This document shows positions 1 through 8,596 of a DNA stretch of 64,000 bases, in pieces. The notes under the pieces are model-generated. The model worked only from the letters and a program-made list of their open reading frames with translations. It was not told where the DNA came from and did not search any database. Source of the DNA: Semisulcospira habei (lineage: Eukaryota > Mollusca > Gastropoda > Semisulcospiridae); the NCBI GenBank assembly GCA_036245525.1, contig BTPG01000007.1, positions 167,175,805-167,239,804 of the forward strand, written 5' to 3'. Within the stretch, counting starts at the first letter, position 1. Each line of letters starts with the position of its first letter. A program made the translations under genes and the position numbers.

Positions 1-125
1 CAGACATCAAGAGACTGGGAACCACCTGGAGTAAAATCGAAGGAGAAGCACAGGACAGGAGTCGCCAGAGGTCTTTCGTCGACGGCCTATACCCTGGGAG
101 GGGTGACAGGCGTAAGTAAGTAAGA
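1..125 (+). mobile_element. 3' end fragment of an RTE-type LINE
   Basis: This stretch closely matches the last part of the longer RTE LINE copy ending at 38408. It carries the same C-terminal coding stretch and the same 3' tail of GTAAGTAAGTAAG. Only the 3' end is inside the window, so it is either a 5'-truncated copy or one cut by the window edge. Relative to the other copy it differs by scattered substitutions and a short indel near position 61. Confidence 0.85.
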
Positions 126-746
126 GAACACATACAGATCAGACAGTACGAAGAATGGACCCTCATCAGTAGGTCTACTCCATGATGTCGTCACAACTGA
201 ATTGACTTGAGAATATGGAGAAGAAACAAGGCGCCCCTCCAGCCGGACTTCAATTTCATTGTGTAAGAATGAAATTGTGTTCTCACCCGATATCGCCGCA
301 CACTGGTTGTCGATAGCGGCAAATCGAGACAGACAACCAGTGTGATAATTTACGGCAGCAAGATGCATTCACGTGCACATCACAGGCTGCGGCGACTCGG
401 GAGAATCCAACTACAGTATGTAGGTTTCTTGATGATACCTTGACGTTCATAAGCATACATGGAGAAACGTCAATGCATAAATCTATTCCCATGTTTTCTC
501 GACGCATTGATTCTCTGAGACCCTCGCAAGGTGCTCAGGGTTGGGGGTGGGGGTTGGGGTTGAGAATTTATGCCCTTTTTAGATGAACGGATTAGGGACA
601 AGATAAAAGTCTACACACATGAGTTACCAGCTTGCCAGGGCTCATGGAATGATACCGATTTCAGTCGGATGGGTTGTGACAGTATAAACGCCTACACATT
701 AGAATGTAAGACAATGATCTAGAAATCATGACAAAAGCCTCACTAC
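126..746. other. Gene-free stretch with one small hairpin
   Basis: No coding potential or repeat family was recognised, apart from a 13-bp stem (CACACTGGTTGTC and its complement) at 299-337 around a 13-base loop, and a G-rich run near 540-565. Confidence 0.4.
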
Positions 747-900
747 TAACCCGTTCAGCCCTGACGCACTACAGCAGGAGATGGGTCGACCATGATGCCC
801 TTGAATTATCATGGTCGATCCATCTCCTGCAACAGGTGCATAGTCGCTCGATGACGCCTCCAAAATTTGGGAAATACGTGCGCCGGGCTGAATGAGCTAA
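747..900. mobile_element. Family B TTAA-type MITE, hairpin core deleted
   Basis: Both ends match family B (CCCGTTCAGCCCTGACGC at the left, GGGCTGAATGAG at the right), but the central hairpin is missing: the arms meet near 800. The flanking tetranucleotide is CTAA at both sides rather than TTAA, which suggests a matched target duplication of a variant site. Confidence 0.75.
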
Positions 901-953
901 ACAATAGAAACACAATGCATCCTTTCATGTCTTAAACAAGGGAATACCCAACG

Positions 954-1179
954 TTTACCCCCTTTGCTGTCAGTGGATGCAGAATGTGTTCTAAAAATCA
1001 CTGTAAATTCAACGTCAAAGATCCCCGGCCGTCAAAGGAACATGGATACAAAATGGTGTCAGCAAGAGGTATAGATCCTCATGAGCCCCCGCTACTGCGG
1101 GGGCTCATGAGGATCTATACCTCTTGCAGTTGGTGAGGAGGGGGGGGTGCTAGTATTTTTCCGCCAGGGAAGAGGTTTA
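954..1179. mobile_element. Family A TTAA-type MITE
   Basis: A 66-bp near-perfect palindrome (1062-1127) has 31-bp arms and a 4-base loop. Both arms carry the same private change (GGTATA opposite TATACC) against the family form GGCATA. The outer ends resemble the family termini and both flanks read TTTA, so the duplicated target may be a TTTA variant. Confidence 0.75.
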
Positions 1180-1185
1180 TAGTGG

Positions 1186-1471
1186 AGCTGAGTTGGTATA
1201 CCTCGCCCTGTGCCTAGGTTAAACGCACCAGCGGCGCCATTGTTGCACCGTCGTAGTTGAACTACGAGAGATGATCACACTACAAGTACAATGAACTTGA
1301 CATATAATTCAGGGGCGTGGGGCGTGACACATGCCTCCGCCATCTCCGAGTCTACACAAAACTGGAGCGCAATTCTGGTGCACATGACCGGTCCTAGCGA
1401 CCTGTCTGGTGCGACGGTGCAACAATGGCACCGCTGGTGTGTTTAACCTAGGTACAGGACGAGACTCAGCT
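1186..1471. repeat. Inverted-repeat element with about 60-bp arms
   Basis: The left arm (1186-1253) and right arm (1412-1471) are imperfect inverted repeats sharing AGCTGAG, CCTAGGTTAAAC and CAACAATGG blocks, separated by about 160 bases. There is no coding capacity. It may be a non-autonomous DNA transposon; flanking duplications were not evident. Confidence 0.6.
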
Positions 1472-1600
1472 ATAGAAGTGGAACGAGTTTAATTTCTGAC
1501 GGCACCGCTTCCACTGGGTAAGCTAAAGTTCGCCGGCCCTACGTCGGTCGCGGTTGGCCCGCGCACTTTTATTGATGGAGACGTATTTGTAGGAATCCCG

Positions 1601-1687
1601 TGTGACATGTCTGTAGAATTGTAATACAGCCCTTCAGAGGGCAACTTCAAAATCTGGGGAGTTCAGTTCTCGGGCTGAATGTGTTAA
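1601..1687. repeat. Right half of a family F element
   Basis: It matches the right-hand part of the complete family F copies at 3639 and 23329: a TGTAATGCAG-like block, CTTCAGAGG, a GGGG-containing tail and a final TTAA at 1684-1687. The hairpin and left half are absent. Confidence 0.55.
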
Positions 1688-2763
1688 AATGTGAATTTGT
1701 TCAAAATCATGACGACTTTTTCAAGATGGTCCTATTTGATTGTGATTAGTATGTATCTTTAAATGACAGAGTCCTATGTTGTACAGTTACGTATCACTGG
1801 GGAACAACGTGCACTTTGTTTATTCAACAGCATTCAAACAAAGCGACCAGCGAAGTGTTTTCATCACCTCTCTCAAACTCTAACGTGTCACCTGTCAACT
1901 TTGACGAACAGCGCACTGACGTGCAAGCTAGCCTTTAGCCTCACACAAGTTACCTATCCTACATCCGCAACAACACCCAAAAAAACAACAAAAAAACAAA
2001 AACAGATCTGTATTACCATGGCACATCAAGACGTGCAGAGGATCTGCGCAAATTTACTTTCGCCATTACAGTCAACATAACCCTACTGAAAATACGGTAG
2101 ATTATTAGGATGGGTTGTGGTGGAGTGCGTTCAGTAGCCTGTCTATGGCGTAATGGGTGGGCATACCTCAAACTAACAATGAAGTAAAACACGATTAAAA
2201 AAATTATCTTTTGCCGACTTTGACGTAAAACATAACTTACGTCAATCGTGTTCGGCGTCCACGCGTTCCGGCCGGATTTACGAAAGTCGGAAAGTATGGA
2301 AACATACAAGCTCATATACGATAGACTTTGGGATGAAATCTTCATCTTGTTTTTAAATAATGATTCATAAATGTTACTGTCATGTAATTTATGAAGTTTT
2401 AAAACATTATTGCTGGAGGCCAGCGTTGCAACAAAGTCCATCAACACCACTCAGTAGATGGAGTTCGTCGGCGCGGTGCCCTCCAACATTTGCCATGCAC
2501 AATGTCGACGGGCCCCCAGGTGTGCAGCTTTGACAGTTGTCTTATGTTACCTAGATCGGAGGCAATTTACGGATCGACGGTGATTTGTTTTTGGTGTTAA
2601 CATACACCTGCACGACCTTGCTTTGGCCAAGTAAGGAAAAACAATCTCACACATGTAATTTTGTGTTTGAGTACTTTCGCGGCTCGTCACATCCGGATAC
2701 AGCGACACCACGCCGCATATCCGGGTACGACTCGCCGCTAATGACTGCGAGTTAAGGGCTGTC
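1688..2763. other. Gene-free stretch with a partial family O repeat
   Basis: No gene is recognised. An uninterrupted minus-strand frame at 2013-2450 has no recognisable domain. Positions about 2084-2170 resemble the family O repeat found at 34025-34530 and 55145-55660 (a GAAAATACGGTAGA start and GCGTTCAGTAGCCTG). The rest has no clear identity. Confidence 0.4.
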
Positions 2764-3013
2764 TTAACCCTTTCAGCCCCAAGGTCCCTTTTCTCAAATT
2801 GTGGAGGTGTTGACTAACGCCTATGTACCTGTTGCAGGAGATGGCTTGACCATGCTAATTCAAGGGTAGTGCCAGATCAGCTTGGCGCCTTCAGGCGCCA
2901 AGCTGATCTGGCACTACCCTTGAATTAAAGGCGCCAAGCTGATCTGGCACTACCCTTGAATTAGCATGGTCAAGCCATCTCCTGCTGTAGGGACTCGGGG
3001 CTAAAAGGGTTAA
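2764..3013. mobile_element. Family B MITE with a triplicated hairpin arm
   Basis: TTAA flanks both sides and the termini read CCCTTTCAGCCCC and GGGGCTAAAAGGG. The arm containing CAGATCAGCTTGGCGCC occurs once on the left and its complement twice on the right (near 2895-2927 and 2931-2961), so one arm was duplicated. The change of TTAGC to TCAGC appears in all three arm copies. The right TTAA is shared with the following family A element. Confidence 0.85.
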
Positions 3014-3192
3014 CCTGCTCAGTGCCCGCTGACGCAGACTGTTTCTGCATACTTCGTAACAAAGACAACTAGTTGTTCCTCAGCAAGAGGCATAGATCCT
3101 CACAAGCCCCCGCAACTGCGGGGAGGCTCATGAGGATCTATGCCTCTAGCAGTTGGGTGGTGTTCACTTGTTCTCGGCCCTGAAAGGGTTAA
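3010..3192. mobile_element. Family A TTAA-type MITE
   Basis: It begins at the same TTAA that ends the previous element and ends at TTAA 3189-3192. The hairpin spans about 3083-3153 and is less perfect than in other copies (CACAAG on the left against CTCATGAG on the right). Confidence 0.8.
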
Positions 3193-3409
3193 CGTTCTAT
3201 TTTTGTTGGGGAGGTTCGAGTCGGAATAAGCGCCGGTCACAAGATGCGCTCGGCGACGGGCTCCACCCCGCCCCTGTCAGTGTAGTCACTTGTCCATTTT
3301 GCTGTGGCCGGTTCAGTATTGTCAATCAAATCGTGCAATGAGCCCGTGGGTCAGTGAGTGTGCGCTGCACCTGCGGTGGCGAACGAGACTGTTTTCTGGC
3401 TGCGCGTGC

Positions 3410-3642
3410 TTAACCCCTTCGCTGCGGGTGACCATGGATTTCGCGTCTGAAACGGATGCACACTGGCGGCCGACATTCGCGTGAAGAACACAGTGCAGCT
3501 GGGACTAGAAAATAGCCATCAAGAACACAGGCACCAACAAGAGACATAAATCCTCATGACTGAGCCCACGCGGCTGCGGGGGCTCATGAGGATATATGTC
3601 TCTTGTAGCTGGGTAGCGTTCGCCTTGGCCCCCGCCAGTTAA
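3410..3642. mobile_element. Family A TTAA-type MITE
   Basis: The left terminus TTAACCCCTTCGCTGC and a central hairpin at about 3540-3607 identify family A. The right end is worn. Its last TTAA is the first TTAA of the family F element that follows. Confidence 0.75.
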
Positions 3643-3852
3643 CTCATTCTACCCCAGACACACCACAGCAAGATAAGGATCGACCATGATAGTTCAAGGG
3701 TGATGCCAGAATAGCTTGGCGCCTATGGGCGCCAAGCTATTCTGGCATCACCCTTGAACTATCATGGTCGCTCTGTGTCCTGCACTGTAATGCAGTCTTC
3801 AGAGGACAACGGCAAAATTTAAGGATTTCGGTGATGGGGTAGAAGGAGTTAA
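3639..3852. mobile_element. Family F TTAA-type MITE
   Basis: It starts TTAACTCATTCTACCCCAG and ends GGGGTAGAAGGAGTTAA, with a long central palindrome around GCTTGGCGCC. It is nearly identical to the copy at 23329-23543, so these two copies are probably among the youngest in the window. Confidence 0.85.
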
Positions 3853-3859
3853 GGGGAAT

Positions 3860-3911
3860 ATTTCTGCTATAGCAGCAATAAAGATAACTCTATTGTTGCT
3901 ATAGCAGAAAT
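3860..3911. repeat. Small hairpin with about 20-bp arms
   Basis: ATTTCTGCTATAGCAGCAATA at the left pairs with its near complement at the right around a short AT-rich loop. It lies directly before the 74-bp tandem array. Its function is unknown. Confidence 0.5.
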
Positions 3912-3967
3912 GAATCAATTCAGATCTTGAATTAAACATCAGATCTTTGTTTAAAGTGCACACTTGA

Positions 3968-4430
3968 ATGTTGTTATATCCGAAGTGCGTTATGAACGAA
4001 GTAATTGACACGGCAAGTGTGTTCTCGCAACCTATGATTAAATGTTGTTATATCCGAAGTGTGTTATAAACGAAGTAATCGAGATGGCAAGTGTGTTCTC
4101 GCCACCTTTGATTATATGTTGTTATATCCGAAGTGTGTTATAAACGAAGTAATTGACACGGCAAGTGTGTTCTCGCAACCTATGATTAAATGTTGTTATA
4201 TCCGAAGTGTGTTATAAACGAAGTAATCGAGATGGCAAGTGTGTTCTCGCCACCTTTGATTATATGTTGTTATATCCGAAGTGTGTTATAAACGAAGTAA
4301 TCGAGATGGCAAGTGTGTTCTCGCCACCTTTGATTATATGTTATTATATCCGAAGTGTGTTATAAACGAAGTAATTGACACGGCAAGTGTGTTCTCGCCA
4401 TCTGTGATTAAGCGTTGTTATATCCGGCTT
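3968..4430. repeat. Tandem array, 74-bp unit, about six copies
   Basis: Unit starts fall exactly 74 bases apart at 3968, 4042, 4116, 4190, 4264, 4338 and 4412. Each unit holds GTTATATCCGAAGTGTGTT and a TTCTCGCC block. Two unit subtypes (GACACGGC and GAGATGGC) alternate in part, which suggests higher-order duplication. The same motif is dispersed at 6550-7030. Confidence 0.9.
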
Positions 4431-4837
4431 TGGTTAAATCCGACTTTCGTTTCATAATCAAAGTCGACGGCATAACTTCATTAGCATAAATTATGCCCTC
4501 TTATACCAACCAAAGCGAACGTTCTTCATTTTCTCTTCGTACGTATGTCACACATTTTTAACACTCCTAACTTCGTCTTGTCCGAGAATATAGACGTAAA
4601 TAAATCAAAACAATCCTCCACCAGCAAGAGGTACACGTTTTCACTAGACCCTGCCGTGCAAGGGACCATGAATGCCCCTTGCACAAAGAGTTGGCTGAAG
4701 GACTTTCACATACACCGTGGCATGAAACTGATCTGCACATGATCTGCACGTGATCTCGACTTCCCCGTGCGCCTGCTCTGTATTCGCAAATGTTTTCAGT
4801 TTCATCTGTGAACCTGTGACAGATGTCAGCATTGTTA
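4431..4837. other. Gene-free stretch
   Basis: No recognisable gene or repeat family. There is a short direct repeat of TGATCTGCAC near 4730-4755. Confidence 0.35.
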
Positions 4838-5056
4838 TTAACCCCTTCACTGCCGAAGGCCGCTGAATTGCGTTTCTAATATCGGTGCTAATTCAACGCC
4901 CCAAAAAATCACCCACCCGTCCAAGAAACACGAATACAAAGTGGTTTCAGCAAGAGACATCGATCCTGATGGGCCCCCGCAATGGCGGGGGCCCATCAGG
5001 ATCTATGCCTCTTGCAGTTGGTTTCGTGTTCATTTTCTTCGGCAATGGATGGTTAA
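4838..5056. mobile_element. Family A TTAA-type MITE
   Basis: TTAACCCCTTCACTGCC at the left and a worn GGCAATGGATGGTTAA at the right. The hairpin (about 4951-5016) carries two private substitutions that are present in both arms (CTGATGGGC on the left, GCCCATCAG on the right). Confidence 0.85.
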
Positions 5057-5569
5057 AAAGACATTAGCTGGAAACAGCTGGGACTCCTTCGTGATAGGAA
5101 ACAAAACCCGAATAGCATCAATACAGCGCAGTATCAGAAACAAAACAAAAAAAAAAAAAAAAAAGGGCAAGATATTTAAAGGAGGTGCGCCCAACTTTCG
5201 TGTAGGAAGATTTTCACAGGAGGTATGACCGACTTCCGTGAAGAACAAAAACGACGGTGGGAAAAAGGGGTGCGGGAGGGAAGGGTGTTGTGGGGGGGGG
5301 GGGGTGTTACCAATCAACGACAGGGAATCAGACATTGTTTGGCACCATTGCAAATAAGGAAGGTTGTTTAACCTCCTTTCATCGTCATTTTCCCTTTGTG
5401 TTGTTGGGCATGCGGGTGTTTTGGTTATTTTTTTTATTATTTTTTTTAAGAGTGTTTGCTCCTCCTTTACTGTCCAGTTTGAATGCCAAAATCAGACACG
5501 TGCAGTATGCCCTTATTCATCCTGTTTAAACAGGGCTGTTACTCCTTCCACGCGTGATAACCTGTTTGC
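5057..5569. other. Gene-free stretch with A and G runs
   Basis: It holds a poly-A run at 5147-5164 and a poly-G run near 5291-5304. No gene or dispersed family was recognised. Confidence 0.4.
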
Positions 5570-6138
5570 ATCCCCTCCCTGCTGAGAAATGATGAAGATG
5601 TTCCAGCTGCAAGGTTGTACATTGCAACACGTCCCGACAGCAACAAGACTTTCTCAGGGCGTGCTTGCACTGCTTGTGAAAAAAACCAACTAAACAGAAT
5701 ATTGAATGTATGTCGCCAGCCGGTCTAATACGCTAAATAAAGCTAAGACCATTTAGCAACACACATCCAATATCAAGAGCTACAGACAGTAGGGAGAGTT
5801 TTAACAAGGAAAATACAGGTGAATAGACCAAGAGTAGACAGAAACACATGCCGAAGAGTAGAGGTGAAAACCCACCCTGTGGGGCTGACCAGGGTGACCC
5901 TGGGAACTAAAAAGTAAACCCCACCCAAGTCCCCCAGGGCAGACCCGGGTGGAGGGATCCAGCTGCAAGAGACATTGGTCTTCATGAGCCCCGGCGATTG
6001 CTGGGGGCTCATGAGGACCTATATCTCTTGCTGAAAACAATGTGTGCCCATTTTGTGTGACGGCTGGGGATCAATGACGTTGAAATTTACAATGACGTCA
6101 GAATCACACTCTGTGTCCACTGGCAGTGAAAGGGTCAC
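5570..6138. mobile_element. Family A MITE split by a family H retroposon
   Basis: A worn left terminus (CCCTCCCTGCTGAG) lies near 5575 and the rest, with hairpin and right terminus CACTGGCAGTGAAAGGG, resumes at 5970. The interruption is the family H insertion at 5614-5957. The intact copy at 21283-21420 shows the uninterrupted order (TCCAGCTGCAAGAGACAT). Confidence 0.7.
5602..5969 (-). mobile_element. Family H retroposon with 12-bp target duplication
   Basis: The body (5614-5957) matches the copies at 38899 and 58739. The direct repeat TCCAGCTGCAAG flanks it at 5602-5613 and 5958-5969. The minus orientation is inferred because the left end is where other copies carry a simple GATT-type tail, as expected of a retroposon 3' end. 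There is no open reading frame of note. Confidence 0.75.
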
Positions 6139-6317
6139 AGTAAGTTTACAGGATAGGCCCGGCTGTACACAGCCATACTGGTTCATACACTGATGCTTGA
6201 TGTACTTTAAGAAAAGGCCAAGGTCGGTGAGTGGGGGGAGGGGGGGGGTGGGGGGGCAGATGAAGACAGAAGGTGTGGCCCAAAAATACTCGAGCACCAC
6301 CATGTTCAGGCTTATTC

Positions 6318-6530
6318 GTTATCCCTTATCAATCTGATACACCCATTGCTTGAAATACATTTGACTGATAGTTCAAGGGTGCTGCCAGAATAGCTTGGCG
6401 CCTCAGGCGCCAAGCTATTCTGGCACCACCCTTGAACTAAAACAGTTGATCTGTCTCCTATCTGTAGTGTAGCCTTCATAGGACAGTAAGCAAATTTTAC
6501 AAAATGAGCCTCAGGACGTAATGGATTAGC
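6318..6530. mobile_element. Family E TTAA-type MITE, worn ends
   Basis: It carries the family E order: TCTGATACACCCATTGC, the hairpin around AGCTTGGCGCC with a very short loop, TGTAGTGTAGCCTTCATAGG, and CAGGACGTAATGG. Neither outer TTAA is preserved. Confidence 0.75.
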
Positions 6531-6549
6531 ATCAACCGTTCTGTTTCCA

Positions 6550-7030
6550 TACAGTACACTTCGCTTATAACAAGCTCGGCTATAACAAAAGTAGGATATA
6601 ACAACACTTTTTCAGAGATCTCCACAACACCGCTTCTCTGTAAATTATAATACACTTCGGATGTAACTAAACGCCAAATGACCCAAATAATAATTGGTTG
6701 TTAGATTACTTGTTAACGCATTCGAGACATGCCGCCTCCGGATACGCGGCTTATGCCGCGTATCCGGAGGCGGCACGTCTCGAATGAGTTAATATTAGTT
6801 GTTATATCCGAAGTGCGATATCCGATGATGGCATTTGGGTCTGCGGATATCGAGCGTCCGATCGACATAACAAGCAATAGATCATAGTTGTCCTTATATC
6901 AGAAGGTTGTTATAAGCGAAGTAATTCACATAGAAGCGGTGTACTTGTTACGTCGGACAAAGGTTTCTTGTATCGAGTTTTGTTATATCCTGCCTTGATA
7001 TAAGCGAAGTTGAATTGACTACGTAGCTTA
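6550..7030. repeat. Family N dispersed repeat (TTATAACAA motifs)
   Basis: Repeated short motifs such as CGCTTATAACAA, TTGTTATATCCGAAGTG and TTGTTATAAGCGAAGTAATT occur in both directions and are related to the 74-bp array unit. It is interrupted by the family D element at 6713-6792. Confidence 0.5.
6713..6792. mobile_element. Family D TTAA palindrome
   Basis: An 80-bp near-perfect palindrome between TTAA sites with arms containing GCCGCCTCCGGATACGCGGC. A shorter form lies at 11023-11077. Confidence 0.85.
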
Positions 7031-7264
7031 TGAGAAACTTCAGATATCACGCCAACAAAAAAAATGGGTCCCTTGGTGATTTGTTATTATTCGAATTTAC
7101 TGTTTAATTGTCACAGGCATACCACCTCCACCCCCCTACACCCAACCCCAACCCCCAGCCCCTCTCTCACACGCACACATACACAACCAACACAATGTCT
7201 ATAAATTTATATTTATCTTTGTAATTGTTGCAAGTACTTCCACCTCCCCGCCCCCCCCCCCGCC

Positions 7265-7700
7265 CCCCCCCAAAAAAAAAAATAAAATAAAATAAAATAA
7301 AATAAAATAATAATAAATAAATAAATAAAATAATAATAATAAAAAATAATATAATAATAATAATAAATAAATAAATATTTTTTTTAATTGAAAAATTAAA
7401 AAAAATAAATATAAAAAATAAATAATAAATAAATAAAATAAAATAAATAATAAAATAAATAAAAAATAAATAAAATAAAAATAAAATAAATAAAATATAA
7501 AATAAATAAAAAATAAAAATTATAAAAATAAAAAATAAATAAACAATAAATAAATAAAAATAACTAATAATAATAATACAATTAAAATAATAAATACATA
7601 ATAAATAAACAAATACCTGCATATATACATTTATACATACATACATACATACGTACATACATATATACATACAATACAATACAATACAGACATACATTTT
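7265..7700. repeat. AT-rich low-complexity tract
   Basis: A run of AAAT, AAT and AAAAT units about 350 bases long, followed by TACA units near 7630-7700 and preceded by poly-C. A long minus-strand open frame here (7167-7697) reflects composition, not a gene. Confidence 0.9.
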
Positions 7701-7784
7701 AAATAGTGTCTATAAATGTATCTCTCTACCCTCACACATGACGAGGCAGTAGGCACAAGCAGTAACGCACATCCAGTAAGCAAC

Positions 7785-7878
7785 AGGTCAGACCCTCGGG
7801 CCGACATCAGCTTTAGCTGGCCCGCCCACAACTGTGCGCGGGCCTGCTAAATTTCAGCCGACGTCGGCCCGAGGACCT
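7785..7878. repeat. GC-rich palindrome
   Basis: Imperfect arms of about 40 bp (AGGTC, CCTCGGGCCGAC, TTTAGC on the left and complements on the right) surround a short loop near 7832. TTAA flanks are not seen. Confidence 0.6.
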
Positions 7879-8520
7879 GCCGCGTACTATGCAAACAAGA
7901 ATTGTAGGACTACTTGTGGGACAGTGCTGATGTCGTTGGACTGGGTATCACTCTCACAGTCTTTGCGCTGACGCAAATGACGCTGTACTAATCAGTTGTC
8001 GGAAGCACTGAATGCTTCTTTACAAAAGAACTGCACCGACTGTATTTGAACTAGCCATACACATCTCGGGGGTGAGCGAGGCGTATTCGTCCCTTTTTTT
8101 TTTTTTTTTTAGGGGGGGGGGGGAGGGGGCAGGGGGGGGGGGGCCTTGTTGGAATGCCCATTTCAGTGGAATAGATAGTAATGAATGGTGCCACCGAATT
8201 AATAAAGTGTTCACTTTCAAGGTTAATATTCTGATTGATTGGCTGATCTGTTGGTTAATAGCTGTCCTGTTTAACTGTTAAAACGTCAAAACATTACATG
8301 AAAAACGAAACTTTACAAGTGTATTCATTTTGGAACAATTGAATCAAATATATCCATCATTCTTTTCACGATAAAATGAACTTATCAGATTCATTCTGAA
8401 ATACATTGCATTGTTTAGGTAGACAATAAAATGCAGATAAAACAAATGATACTTTTGTGCTGTGATATACTGCGTGTGTGCATGCGTGTGTTTTTAGATC
8501 TGAGACAAGATCTACCCATA

Positions 8521-8522
<2 letters not shown>
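7879..8522. other. Gene-free stretch
   Basis: It holds a T run followed by G runs at 8094-8142. No gene or known repeat family was recognised. Confidence 0.35.

Positions 8523-8596
<74 letters not shown>

Noticed and set aside
1062..1127. GC-rich hairpin that looks like a bacterial terminator
   Set aside because: It is the centre of a dispersed TTAA-bounded element found many times here; no bacterial genes are nearby.
2013..2450. Open frame of 145 codons on the minus strand
   Set aside because: No recognisable domain; part of it overlaps the dispersed family O repeat and composition is not coding-like.
3968..4430. Evenly spaced repeats resembling a CRISPR array
   Set aside because: The whole 74-bp unit repeats without unique spacers, no cas genes are present, and the setting is eukaryotic.
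7167..7697. Open frame of 176 codons on the minus strand
   Set aside because: It covers an A/T low-complexity tract; the protein is almost only Ile, Phe, Leu and Tyr.
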